Positions 36,147-48,662 of a stretch of 64,000 bases of DNA are shown piece by piece (position 1 is the stretch's first letter; every line of letters begins with the position of its first letter). The translations under genes and the position numbers were made by a program. The stretch spans positions 31,321,437-31,385,436 of the forward strand of contig CP141138.1 of the NCBI GenBank assembly GCA_035236585.1. Reading direction: 5' to 3'. The notes beneath the pieces are model-generated. The model was not told the DNA's origin. It saw nothing but the letters and a program-made list of their open reading frames with translations, and searched no databases. The stretch comes from Warburgia ugandensis (lineage: Eukaryota; Streptophyta; Magnoliopsida; Canellales; Canellaceae).

Positions 36147-38540
36147 TGGATTGTATGATTTGACTTGAATTCCTTAGCTTACAACCTTCTTTCGTGGCTT
36201 ATATGGCTAAGGTGGGTTAAGCGGCTTCCATGCAAAGGTGGTGGGAATGCATGACTTATTTCGTGGGCCCACTTTGGCCATGTTTAGCCCCTTTAATCAC
36301 ATTCATTACTAGTCCACAAGATGATCTCAGCCTTTGGCTTAGGTTGAAGTGATAAATTTGAGGCTTTAACTCGATCTTTTGATCTTGATCTTCAATTTCA
36401 TCCCGATCGATCTCGGCCATCCAATCATCATCTTACTTCCTATCAAAAAAAGTAAAAATTCTCAATTAAACCCTAGAAAAATATGATTAATCATATACTT
36501 TCCATGGACTAGCTTGTGGACCTACAAAATAATGAACTTTTGCTTCATCAAATAAAAAATGCACGTGTTATGAATTTTGGTCTAAAAATCCTAATTTAAC
36601 GCTATAAGTTATAGCACATGGGTATCTAATTGGGTGGTTTTGATGAAAAATTAAACACTTGTCAAAGTCCTACTATTCTAACACTCCTCCACCTTCCTAA
36701 ACTCCTATCCCAACCAACCAACCAATCCCTACATCCTAGGAAATCACTTAGCCAATCAAATTTTCTCACTTAACCTCACTTTCCCACCCATCTCTTTCCT
36801 CCCACTTTCCTTTCTATTTCCTACATTATCCTACCCACCTACTTTCCTTATTCAAAGGATTTTCAATGACTTTTGAAGGGGGAATATGCCTCCCCTAAGA
36901 AAAGGGTGTCTCCCACCTTCATGCACTCAAAAAGAACAGGCCACTCATCCCTCTTTACAATCCTAGCTACCCACTCCATCCTAGTCATCCAATACCTTTA
37001 TTTTTTCAACCCAACCCTACCTTAACCTCAGGACACCTTAGATAACTTAGGAAACATAATATAAAAATCCAAAAAGAATTCAAACAAGAGGGGACTTTTG
37101 GAAGGGGGAAGAGACCATCTCCTCCAAAGTGAGGAGGCATCCTCTTCCTTCTCCCCTTCTTTCACACTTTTGCTTTGAACCTCCTTCTCTTTTGGGTATT
37201 GTCTTCTTTTCCAAGGGGGGGCTACTACTTCTCAAGTGTTCCACACCTAGAACTTGGTGTTGATTCTTCTTTGAAGGTTGATTGACTCCTCTTGATCTTT
37301 CTTCTCTTGGATTGTACATTGTTGCCTTATTTGCTATAGATTCCATGCTTAGTTGTTAGTTTGATTTCCTTGTTTGTTACTTGGAGTTTGGTTTCATAAT
37401 CCATTGATTTAAATACTATAACTCTTTGTAGTGACAACCAAAAGAGTTAATTAGTGGATCAAAACCTTTTTCCCTTGAAGTTCCTTGTTTCCCTTATTGT
37501 TTACATTGTTTAATTGCCTTAGATCCTTGAATTTAAAGGCCACTAACCTCTAGAAGTGCCATCCAAGAGATAAGGACCTTTAGATCAAGTTACTCACTCA
37601 GTGACATCCTTAAGATCTTAGCCATACCATTGCGTTCATTTTCATACTCTTCATAGCTTTCTCTTGCTCTCTTTTGGATTCACATACCTCCTATCTTAGA
37701 TTGGATTGCATGGATGGATATTAGAGAAGTTTAGTTGGTTGATTTGTACTTTAGTATGGTGCACACACCCCTTGAAGAATGCACACCTAACTTGTAATTT
37801 TGACATTCAATCAATTCAATTCTTATTTTAATGTTCATGGTACTTGCTTAAATCTTATGTTTCATGGTTGTTTAATTTAGTTTTGTATATTCACATCCAT
37901 ACATCATTCACTTTAGATTATAGAGTAAGTTATTTCAAACAATTCCATGCACACAACCCCATGGGTCATGTGCATGGTTTTGAGTTGTTATTCTTTATAT
38001 AAGTGATTGTTTTGATTAGAATTCCTTACTGCAGTTAAGTGAGTTTCATACATTCCATGATTATTTAGTTCATCCCTTAGTCAATGAGTCCTTCGCATGC
38101 TTCTTACATGCTCTTTTTCCATAGTTATTCTCATGCATAAATCTCAAGTTCCATGCACACCATATTTTGCTTATTGTAGTTGATGTGTTTACTTCATTTT
38201 GGGTTTAATTCTTCATGCTTTAGATTTAATTGCATCTTAGGATAGTTTCAATTATTTCCAATCTTAGTTTTTAGAAATTTTTTAATTTTGGGATAGTTGT
38301 TAATTCTATTTTTTTTTACTTTAAGTATAATTCTTTCTTTCATACCTAGCACTTGTTTTTAGTTCTTCATCATTATTTTAGGTTAAAAGATCTCCTTAAC
38401 TTTGGCTAGGTTAGATAGTTTAAAGTAGGGATCACTAATATCACAATCATTCTATTCCTTGTAGGATTGACCTCCTCCCATGAGAATACTACAACCAATT
38501 CGTGTGCTTATGAGTTTAACTTAAAAATCACAGCCTATAC

Positions 38541-40058
38541 AATGTGATTTTTTTGACCAAATGAAGTCATATTTTGACCATTCAATCCATGCTTTGTACT
38601 GTGATTTCACTAAACCATATAAAGTCATGTTTTGATTGTTTGATCCATGCTATATGTCATGATTTTTACAAATTGAGTAAGCCATATTTAGATCATTTGA
38701 TCCCATTCTATATGCCATGATTTTACCAAATGAGTAGTAGCAATTTGATTGATTGAATCTATGATAGAAAACATGTTTTTTACTGTATCTTATTGTTCAA
38801 TCTCCTCCTATGAAAAACTGGGTTTTCATCAGTTGATCTCATGGAAGAATAGCTATGACAGAATGATTTGTGGCTATTAGTCACATGAAAAAGATTCGAT
38901 AAAAAAGTAATAGTTGTTTATGCTTAAATATAGCAAAGAATCAATGATTGAGATTTAGTAAGATGTACATGGATGAACGTCCATTTTGATTTTAATTGTA
39001 GTTAATAGATCTACATACTTGATCTTCCATGTATGAATACTATGATCTTATCTTGAGGTGATGGGCATGAAATACATAGTATAAGAGATTTGATAGGCTA
39101 AAGGCCTAGTGGGAACTATGAGAGGAGGTAATGTGGTCTTGGCCACCTAATCTCCAACCACCTAAGGGAAGAATGATATCCAATGCCCGAAAGAGGCATA
39201 TTTCTTGACTAGTGGTAGGACTCATGGTAGATGGCTCATGGCACCCTTTCATCGAAATTTGTAGGCCCCATAAGGATGTACTCGAAGTCTTTGTAGGATA
39301 TCAAAAAGCAAACAATGCAACAATTTAGTAGTGGGCATAGTAAGCCCATGATATTTTCTATTTTTCTAATTGGCTTTTAGGGAGCCTAATTTTCTGGTTC
39401 TAAGTTAGGATCTTGGATGAGTGATGGATGAGTAGTCATTGCTTACTGGCAAGAATACTTACCAATGTTCCAAAGTGTATAGGATTTTTATCGGTTGGAT
39501 GTACCAATATTGTGGTTTTAATTATTGATTTATGTGATTTTTTGTGATCTCATTTACTTCTTACAAGTATGATTATTGTTCCAATGTTTGGATGATATTG
39601 TGAGAAACTATAGTCAATGATATTTGCACTCTATGGAACAACTTGGGTGTAAGCTAGGTGTTGTAGTTTTTGAGTCTTGTGGTTTAGGTTTATCTACTGT
39701 GTATATGTGTATACTCAACCTACTACATTAATGTAGATCTTCGAGCAAAGATTAAAAGTGAGTAGAGGATCTAATATTGCACCCTAGCATACAAAGTGGA
39801 GAGCTGTCTCATTTGTATACAAGGACTTTTATTATTGTTATTCATGTAATTAAGGTATATATCACCAAAAGGTTGTGATTGATTTGTCTTGGGCGAATAT
39901 TTTATTTATGGTTTATGTGAGTTGGTAATGGGCTTAGATGTAGGCCAACTTTTGAGAAAAATAAATGTTTTTGAAAAAGTGATGCTAGCAATTTTTGGGT
40001 AGAAGATTGAAAAATTTTCTAACATTTTTTATTTTCAAAAAATGTTCTAAAAGATAGG
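38541..40058 (+). repeat. LTR E, distal part
   Basis: Plus-oriented LTR text ending just before a primer site at 40,061. At 38,541-38,740 it has decayed repeats of about 62 bp (CCATGCTxTxTxxxxTGATTT). At 39,100-39,300 it has the GGCCACC...AATGCCCGAAAGAGGC leader block shared with H, F and LTR1. Near 39,690-39,720 it has GTATACTCAACCTACT, similar to the TATACTCACCC text of the array LTRs in element sense. Confidence 0.65.
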
Positions 40059-40060
40059 GA

Positions 40061-40074
40061 TGGTATCGAAGCTC
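40061..40074 (+). other. Degenerate tRNA-Met primer site of element E
   Basis: TGGTATCGAAGCTC is close to the chromovirus primer site TGGTATCAGAGC and lies between LTR E and a gag remnant in the same orientation. Confidence 0.7.
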
Positions 40075-40284
40075 ATGTTATAATCACTCACAACCATTTA
40101 CTAGAGGAAAAGTCATGAATATTCAACAAAATGAGAACTTTAGGCTCTCGTGTGAGTAGTTAGAGAAAGTATTTACATAGGGTTATACTATCTTGAAACA
40201 TATACCACCTAGGAGATATAGAGGAGACACTCCCAAGGCATAGGAGAACTAAGCTATAAATATTATCTGGCAACTGATGTAGCA

Positions 40285-40530
40285 ATGAGGGAAATTTTTA
40301 TAGAATCAACAACAAGGAGAACCGGTGGCAGAGTAGGAGCACAAGTTGGAAAGGTAGGCAAGCTTGAGACTCTAGTGGATCAACTTAAAAAGATGGCTCC
40401 AGCTTTCTCTAGCGAGGATGAGGTAGATTACACAAAGACTTGGATCTTTAAGATTGAGAAGAACCTTAAATACATGGAGGTCCTTGACGAGAAGAAGGTT
40501 GTTGTGGGTAGGCACAGGCCTTCAATTTAG
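40285..40530 (+). pseudogene. gag N-terminal remnant of chromovirus E
   Basis: Open frame of 81 codons about 210 bases after the primer site. The segment LKKMAPAFSSEDEVDYTKTW, then IFKIEKNLKYM, aligns with the start of the chromovirus gag domain (compare KLAPSF...EDEASIAKKWLIDIEKIFKAM in copies B and C). It stops where the gag core should continue; nothing recognisable follows up to 40,686. The encoded capsid part cannot be functional. Confidence 0.7.
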
Positions 40531-41256
40531 TAGTGGAAGGTATGATTCTGATACATGACAACCTTGCTAAGGTTTTATTTAACCCCAGCTCTACCCATTC
40601 TTTTATTTTCAATATTTTAACATTATGTGTAAATGGTCCTATATAGAACTTAGGGTTTTATATACAAATGATGACTCAATTGGAAATGTAACACCCCTAA
40701 CCTTTGTAAGGAGGTTGTTGAATAAATATTGAAATTGAAAAATTCAAGGAAAACAAGGTTGGAATATTAGGGTTATAAAAAAATAAACTTCTCATAGAAG
40801 TTGAATCAAGATATAAGACATGTATAATTGAAAACATACTCAACGAACCTTTCAGAATGACTGTAAGCACGACAAATTTTGAGTTCAAATGAAAAATCCT
40901 TATTTTTCTCCATTTTTAAAAATAAAAGGGTAAAATGGTAATTGTAAAAATAATCGAGACCTAAGAATGCAAAATTTGGAATGTACTTAGAAATATAAAT
41001 CCAATGCCATTAAGTACGCTCAATTCTAAGCCCAGAAGAATAAAATAGATTTTTCTCCACAAAAGGGCAAAATGATCTTTTACACCTCTGTGGGGCCCAC
41101 AAGGGATCCAACAGCCAGAAAACAAGTCATCATGAGTCAAACCACTACCACCTGCTAGTGGAGAAGGAGGTGGTAGTGGGAATCCTAAGACAATTTAATA
41201 ATCAAAAGAAATCAAGATGATAATTACAAGTAATCATGGAAAATTCATAACACCTC

Positions 41257-41264
41257 TATAAATA
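41257..41264 (+). promoter_or_regulatory. TATA box in F
   Basis: CTATAAATAG about 570 bases into the LTR, the same core as in the array LTRs. Confidence 0.7.
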
Positions 41265-41410
41265 GCTCATAAAATTTCCAAAAATTCTCCTAATGTTCTT
41301 CACGAGGTCCCCTAGAATGCCCCAAAATTCCAGCTCTAGAATCCTCCCTGATTTCCCCCAATTCTCTCTTCTTCTCCTCTTTTCTTTTTTTCTCTGTAAG
41401 AGCATCTGCA

Positions 41411-41454
41411 GACGCACCCGACACTCCAGACTCATTGGAGATGTCGAGTGCGTC
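41411..41454 (+). other. GC-rich hairpin in F leader
   Basis: GACGCAC pairs with GTGCGTC (7 bp), CGACA with TGTCG (5 bp) and CTCCA with TGGAG (5 bp), with one C/A mismatch, one bulged A and a 7-base loop. It begins about 150 bases downstream of the TATA box, so it would lie in the leader RNA. The preceding text GCATCTGCAGACGCACCCG (41,402-41,420) is shared with the array LTRs. Confidence 0.75.
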
Positions 41455-44274
41455 TCGGGACATGTCGTCGGTGATGAGTTAGGGTTGCTACCTAAAAACC
41501 CTATTTAAATTAGCCATCATAGTTGAGTCATTAAAATTCAATCTTGGCCGTTGGATCTAGTCAGACAAGGGTGATCTACCAAAGCCCTTTGGTTCCATGA
41601 TGATCCACCTCATGAATTATCAGGGAATCCAAAACGAAGGTCAAGCACAATACTGTTCATCATCTCTGGCATGTTTTTCAAGCTATTTAGGCCAATCTAG
41701 TCGTTAAACAATGATCTTGCACCTTTAAATATCTTCATTTCATGGTGATCTACCAAAGCCCCATGTTTTCCCTCCTTCTCTAGCAACAAAACCAAAGAAA
41801 TCAATGACTATATGCATTATCCAATAGCTAGGGTTTTCCTATCTTTTTGGGTGAAATCTCTCTCTCTCTCTCTCCCCAGCCATTGATCCGTCAAAAAATA
41901 ATGGATCCGGCATGAATGGTTGAGATCTCATCCAACCACAGCTTATATGTAACTTCTGAGCCATTGGATGGATTCTTGGGGCCCAAAAACCCTAGGAGAT
42001 GAAATCTGGGGCTTTTATCTTGACAGATGGAGGAGATCCATTGATGGGCGATCTGACGATCCAGATCTAAACCGTCTTTCCTATCACTAGTCACCTGTAC
42101 CTGGTGATATGATGGATAATCCTAGGTAATAGGCATGGGCCAATCATCCATTTTTGTCATTTTCCGTTAGGATGATCTGTGTCGTCCAATTTTAAACTAA
42201 GATTTTATATCTTCAGTTAAGAGCTCGATATAGCTCTGATTTTAGATCAGAAAGCTTCTATAGATTCCTTATCACTTGCTTTAGGTATTGAACTCATGAA
42301 ATGTATGTTTTAAATTATATTCATTGGTTATAATCACAAAAATTCATAGTAACAGTATTGGATCATGATCAAGATAATCTTAAAATAGAAATATGAACCG
42401 ATGGATGTGTTCAAAGGGTCCCAAAACCTTAAGGATCATGATCATAGTAGAATTTATAGGTTTTTAGGTCAAGTAAATAAACAAAAATAGTAAGATAAAA
42501 ATTTAGCCCTTAAAATGGGCTAAAATCTTAAAATCCCAATTCTAATCTCAATTTAACTCCAAATTGAGATAAAAAAGTTGTGATGGATTCCTTGTGAGGA
42601 GTAGAACCTACTGAACTTAGAAAATTTATATTTTGATGCATATAAAATTTTGTTAATAAAGAAAAGTGTTACTAATTCTTATGATTAGTGAAATTTGGAA
42701 TGATCAAACTATATAATTCTAATCCATTGTTGATCTTGTAACTATGAGACATGGAATCAATGGTTATAAGTGACTGATCCATGATTAATTAAGAGCTCTT
42801 GCTTTAAAAGTAGTAAAAACCATAAAAATGAATGGAAATCTCCTTGATCAAGTTGATTAAGAATGATTACATAGAATGGACATGTTCGGATGAAGATATG
42901 AAGTTAATATTATATGAATTTATGGACTAGATGATTATATGGGTTAGATTAAGATCTATGCCCTTAAATTGGATAAAATGACTTGAGATCTTCTTGATCG
43001 GTTGGATCAAGAAGGATAAAATCATTTGATGAGATGCATCAATAATCTAATAATGAAATCACATTAAGAGGATGTGTTAGATCTAAAGAAAAATGAAAGA
43101 TCAAGATCTAAACCCTAAAGAGATGAAAAATGAATAAGGATCAACTAAGACCGTTGGATCATGATGGATAGTTATGGCATATTAGATTTTCATTTAAATT
43201 GTTCAATGTTATTATAATTATCTTTTATTGCATAGTAGATTTAATTGTAGATTTATTTATTCTTTTATTTATGCTTTAATGCTTATGTAATAGAAATTAC
43301 ATTAAAAATGTAATTAAATAAAATTAGAATTGAAGGACATTTAGATGAAATAAATGACATAGACTTAATGATAGTAAGGGCTATAGTTAGTAAGATAATA
43401 TAAGGACTATCATTTCCTAAGCCCAAATTAGGAGAATAATGAAACTCCATGAATGACATTTAAATGTTCATGGATTTTATTAAAATCAATTAGAAAGAGT
43501 ACTTAGGGTTAAAATGCTCATCGAAACCTTATGAAAGGTTGAGTTAAGGTCACCCTAGTGGATGATGAACATGGTGGTTAAGGGGGTTCTCTAATAGAGC
43601 CATGCTCTTCCCCCACCTTTCGTTGATGTTTGTGAGGTCTAAATGCCTCCGTACATGAGGATTGAAGTAACCACTTTGTGTTCAACCATTCAACTAGTAA
43701 GCCTTAGCCAATTTGACATGAGAGGAGCTGTCTAGACTTAAGATGAAATAAGCTACCCTCAACCAGTAAAATATTAACTAGTTGAGTAATAATAATAAGG
43801 GCATAAAATGCTAGTAAATCATCTAATCCTAAGAAAAATTATAATCAAGATGAGGATAATCAAACAAGATCCAGAGGATCTTGAATGATAAAAAATAATA
43901 AGAATACTAATGTTGTATTGTATTATGTATATGTGGAAATTATGTACGTAGGAAAATGTAGATAGAGAACCCAAACCCTTGATCAAACATGATTCAAGGA
44001 AAAATTAGGGCATCCCTTATAGGAATACATACTTGTATAGAGAAATAACTTTATATATATGGTTTGACATATGTATGAATCCAGACCATGATGGGCAATG
44101 TGGAAGAATACCATTTGAGATGTATGAATCAAGATACTACTTTGAGGTAGGTGGATGTACAAGAATGTATTAAGGATTCATGTGTATACATACATGATCT
44201 TTTGTCTAGAATTATAAACCTTCATGATATAAGTATACTTAGTACTTTAGAACGATAATGATCTAATCATATGA

Positions 44275-44402
44275 TCCAACTAAGTGATCCAACCATCTAA
44301 CTAAGTGATCCAACCATATGATCTAACTAAGTGGCCCAACCAATTATCTAACTAAGTGGCCCAACCAATGATCTAACTAAGTGATCCAACCTCATAATCT
44401 AA
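44275..44402 (+). repeat. 25-bp tandem repeat in F, about five copies
   Basis: CTAAGTG followed by ATCCAACC or GCCCAACC starts at 44,280, 44,301, 44,327, 44,352 and 44,377 (steps 21, 26, 25, 25). Confidence 0.85.
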
Positions 44403-45659
44403 TTCAATTGATCCAATCTAATGATCAAATCAAATGAGGTGAAGGTAATGAGATGTGACGACTAAGGAAACCCTAAGAATAGGGCATAGAAAACATTCCA
44501 ACCTTAGTTAAATAGACACATCGTCTGATATGTGCAATGCATTTTACATACAAGCATGGTGGCTTGTGATTTTGCTTTACATAGTGCTAGGACTTGGGAT
44601 GCTATGCTAGGGAAGTTATGAGGGTTTGGCCACCCGCTTCTTGAAATTTATATGATGGATACCATGCCCAAAGAGAGGCTAAATGTCGAGTGGGGCAATA
44701 ATGGGAAAGCCGCCACTGTTACAGCCATGGTCCACCCCATGAGGACATGGATTTGTTATTTCCATAGTTGGTATTAGTGGAAGATTATACAGTTATCCGG
44801 GCGTAATGTACAGATTGAGACTGTAGCATAGTAGTCCTAATGTATTTTGCATTATGATGCACATATGATAAGCATAATGTAATGCCATGGCATGATGAGA
44901 TGCCACTACATGAGTTCCTAGAAAGAAAATCCCCACATAAGGATTGGCTGAATATTGAATTCCTAAGTAAAAGTATAGCTAGGGGAAGGAACAAGTTTTG
45001 AGCAATCTTCACTATTTTAACTAATTTATCCTATACTACATAAATAACGTATATAATTTATATGGAGATAACTCATGAGTGGGTAACCATGGTGGAATAA
45101 TGACTGAGGTATGTAGTCTTATATTAGTGAGGTAGTATATTTTTGTATCCCCTACCAAGCATAGCTTGTTGAGATATTGTAAATGTTTCAATGTTTATAA
45201 TATATTAAATACAAAGGAGGGTTAGGACCTCAAGACTATAGAAGACTTAAGAAGATTTGGAAGAATAATCAATCAGAGTATATTCTTTGAAGACATGTAT
45301 TTTTATTTAAGAGTATTGTATTGTATTGAGAGTTTTTGGTGTATGGTGAGGTTTGAATTTTGGATTATGTAATTTGGACAAGTATTGTACAGATACCGGG
45401 CTGTACTATGAACCAATTGATGGATTCTGGAATTTAATAAAAATATATTCCTTCAATGGAATTTTATCTTGTATAAAAATTCTACTTGTGTTATATATGA
45501 GGTGATGACTTGGGTTTTTCAAAACAAGTTTTAAAGAAAAGAATTTTTGTTGTTTTGTTTTGCAAAATTTTTTACTAAGGGTGCCCTACCTTTGAAAAAT
45601 GTATTATAAAATGTGTTATAAAAACCCGAGTCGTTACAAGAAAAACCTCTATATACAAA

Positions 45660-46040
45660 TAAATTCCTTCCAAATGTATTGACTTGGTCCTCCTCGATAT
45701 GGAGGACTTCAACATTATACGAGGGATGCATTGTAGACACTAAATTGGGAAATGATGAATTGCTGAAAGAAGAAGCTCACATTCAATATACCATGAGAAA
45801 CAATGATCTCCTTCCATGAGAAACAAAGTCACAGTGGAGCATGTGTGATTTTAGCATCCAAGGTGGCCAAACATATCACAAAGGGATCCCAAGCCTTATC
45901 AGCCAAAGGTGAAGCCAAAGAGGTAGAAAGGCCTAAACTAAAGGAGGTAGTAGTGGTTTAGGAATTCAAAGTTGTCTTTCCTGAGGAATTGCTAGGACTT
46001 CCTATAAAGACTTAGGTTTTAGAAATTGGTTTTTGATTAG
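45660..46040 (+). pseudogene. Chromovirus protease-to-RT linker remnant (+)
   Basis: Broken frames on the plus strand resemble the protease end (LVLLDMEDFNIIRGM, compare VFHLDMNDFDVILGM in copy B) and the linker (EFKVVFPEELLGLP, compare EFPDVFPEDLPGLP). There are several stops and frame changes. It lies in the same orientation as gag remnant 40,285-40,530 and probably belongs to element E, with block F between them. Confidence 0.65.
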
Positions 46041-46620
46041 TATTTCCCCAAAATAAGTCCATGACGATTTTTATTTTTTTTAATCTATTTAGAAACACAT
46101 ATACTATAGTGTATTTTTAACAATCACACCTCTAACCCACATCTATCTATAAAAATCCCCATATATATATATATATATATATAAAGTATCAAGTAATATC
46201 ATAATTCACTAGTCATAAACCAACAATAAGAACTTACCATAAATGGAGTAACAAGGCTTCCCATCTTATTACATCAATGTCTTTCAAGTTCAATGGATCT
46301 ATTATATAAATGAAACTAAATCACCCTTGACTTCATTCTATATATTTCTTGAGGTCCTTATAAGTTCTTTTTGCCTTAATTAGCCCACTTTCCTATGGAT
46401 TCACCTGAAATTGTTGATGGGGCTGAGTACAACCACTTAGAAGGAAAACCCCTAAATTAGGTTGCAATTTTTCTAAAACACATGCATGATCATTCAAAAT
46501 CAATGCTTCCATTGAAATATAAACTAGGTTTCACACCTAAATACATAATTTTGGATTTACATCTATTTAGCAAGGAAGATAAAGCTAATAAAAGTAACAA
46601 TATAATGTGCATTCACTGGT

Positions 46621-46745
46621 GAGGCCACAAAGGCTATAATATTAAGCCACATATGTTATATCAAGAGCCACATAAGCTATAACAATTAGCCACAAAGGCT
46701 CAGCTACATAGGCTATATCAATGATCCACAAAGGCTAATATTCAC
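46621..46745 (-). repeat. Short decayed repeat, CCACAAAGGCT
   Basis: CCACAAAGGCT or close variants (CCACATAAGCT, CTACATAGGCT) occur about six times in 120 bases, with ATATCA or ATAATA spacers. Confidence 0.75.
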
Positions 46746-46959
46746 CATATCAATAAAATGCATGAGTAGCATCTCATAATGGTATTCATGATAAGAATAA
46801 ACTTTAAAATAGGGATCAAGTTTAATAGATAGCAGTCCATGACATTTATAAAACATGTATAGCAAAAATTCCAAACATCAAACACCATAGTAACACAGTA
46901 TAAAGTTGTAGATAGATAAAGTGAGAAACAGTCCAAGTATATTCGCTAAATGTGTCATA

Positions 46960-47475
46960 TAATGGGATTTCATGGACTGTTTTCTAATGGATTTCAATGT
47001 TCGAATAATAAGATTTCTTAGGTGTACATTTTATAGGTTTCTATGAATACAATAGTGAGATATGGACCATTTTATAGATTTCAATGTCTAAATGATATGA
47101 TTTCTCAGGTGTATTTTTATAGGCTTTTACGAATAAAATACTGAGGTATGGACTAATTGCTATTGAATTTCAATGTCTCTTATGTATGCTTTCTGTAGGT
47201 TTTTACTAATACAATAGTGAGGTATGGATTGCTTTCTATTGGATTTCAATGTCAGATGTTTTTACGATTATAGCAATAAGGTATGACTGACTCTTATCAA
47301 TTTTTGATGTCCTTAAAGTAGGATCTTACAGGTATATTTACTGGGGGTTTTCACATGCTTTAACAATAAGATATGATCTGATTTTTTGTGAGTTTTGATG
47401 ACCAAAATGTAGAGTTCTAAAGACATGTTTTTCATAGGTTTTTACATTCTTTAACAATAAGATGTGCTCTAGTTT
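46960..47475 (-). repeat. Decayed tandem repeat of about 80-115 bp, six units
   Basis: Each unit contains a variant of TTTCAATGT or TTTTGATG, then TAGGTTTTTAC, then AATAxxAATAGTGAGGTATGGA. Units begin near 46,985, 47,080, 47,165, 47,240, 47,310 and 47,390. Unit length varies with indels. Confidence 0.65.
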
Positions 47476-48647
47476 CCCAAGAGTAGCCACCCTTGATTTC
47501 CAACAATACACTCACGTAAAATCACTTAGTTTCATGAATTGCTTTTAGTCATTTTGAAGGGTCTCATTATACTGGATCTGAGGTGTCTTTCTAAAAATGT
47601 AATGCAAGTTGTTTTGATTTATTATTGAAGACTGAACAACAGTGAATGAATTCAATCTAGGAATGATCCATGTGATAGGCACTAATAAACCATGAAATAA
47701 GGTTGATGTAGATTGATCCTAAATCAAGTACTCCAAAACAATCAAAGTGAAAATGTTTCCTAAAGTAAATCAAATGATAAATAGTAACAAATTACAACCA
47801 TTTTTTATGGATATACATGATTAATTTGTCATGGAAACTAGAGTGCCTATTTAGTCATGAAATATAAGTTAAAATCAATTAGGCATGGCTTTAGCACATC
47901 AATTTTTGGAATAAATTGAAGAGTGAAATAAGACCACAACTAATCAGTAAAAAATTATATTTCTATCGCTAGTCTACATTTTTGCATGGAAACAACTCCT
48001 AACATAGGAGTTTTCTTAAGCCCCCTTACCTTTTTTATAGAATGATCTTCCCTTGTCCAAAATGTTGAGATTTTGGAGTGGCAGCCTTGTTTGTCTCCTT
48101 CTTCCTTTCCACTATTCTCTTCTCACCTTCTTCATCTCCTTTCTTCTTTCTCTCTTTCTCTCTTTCTCCCTTTCATATGTTATGTTCCTTTCTCTCTTTC
48201 CTTCTTTTTCTCCTCTCTCCTTTCCTTTCTCCTTTTCCAGCCCAACCACATTTTTTTCATTTTCCCCATTCTAGCTAAGGTATCCCCATATAGTTGGGAT
48301 GTCTTGGCTTAGTTTTGTAATGGGTTTTGGTCTACTTCTTCCATATCTACCTGAGGAGTAGATCTTATCAAATCCTCACCCTTGTTTTGAACCCTCTTAC
48401 TTTAAACTCTCCCTTAACTAGTTATGGTGCATATCCTTATTTTCATTGGATTTTCAAGTTTCGATCAATGGCATCTTTGGACTCCTTTGACCAATTTTGT
48501 ACAAAAAAATAAAAAATGTATAGTTTTGGTGACTTGAACTCAAAATCAAAGATACATCATTCAACATTGTGACCAATAGAGCTAATTAGTGTTATTGGTC
48601 ATATTTTGTGTAGATAAATATTTATGTTAGAATTTCCTATTGTTACA

Positions 48648-48662
48648 TTCTTCCCTCTTTAG
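48648..48662 (-). other. Polypurine tract of chromovirus D
   Basis: The minus strand reads AAAGAGGGAAGAA directly before TGTAACAATAGG, the U3 end of LTR D. Confidence 0.75.

Larger units (their letters stand above)
40687..45638 (+). repeat. LTR-like block F, 4,952 bp
   Basis: Starts TGTAACACCCC and ends AACCCGAGTCGTTACA, matching the ends of H. It is flanked by GGAAA (40,682-40,686) and AGAAA (45,639-45,643), a possible duplication with one mismatch. It contains a TATA box at 41,257, a GC-rich hairpin (41,411-41,454), a 25-bp repeat (44,275) and the shared leader block (44,624-44,705), in the order of a long chromovirus LTR. Its length suggests extra inserted DNA, perhaps including 43,573-43,712. 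It is most likely a solo LTR lying between gag and protease scraps of element E. Confidence 0.68.
46050..48647 (-). repeat. 3' LTR of chromovirus D (left edge approximate)
   Basis: The right end TTACA at 48,647 abuts a polypurine tract and chromodomain, in the same arrangement as LTR1. The interior has two decayed repeat arrays and a C/T-rich stretch (48,080-48,280) that gives overlapping spurious serine/phenylalanine-rich frames. Text at 46,396-46,440 (TTCACCTGAAATTGTTG) recurs at about 60,117. The left end could not be fixed. Confidence 0.65.

Noticed and set aside
44275-44402. CRISPR-like array
   Set aside because: The 25-bp units are head-to-tail without unique spacers, and this is plant nuclear DNA.
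40687-45638. Host gene in the 5-kb block F
   Set aside because: Its ends and internal blocks match chromovirus LTRs, and the reading frames inside are short and without motifs.
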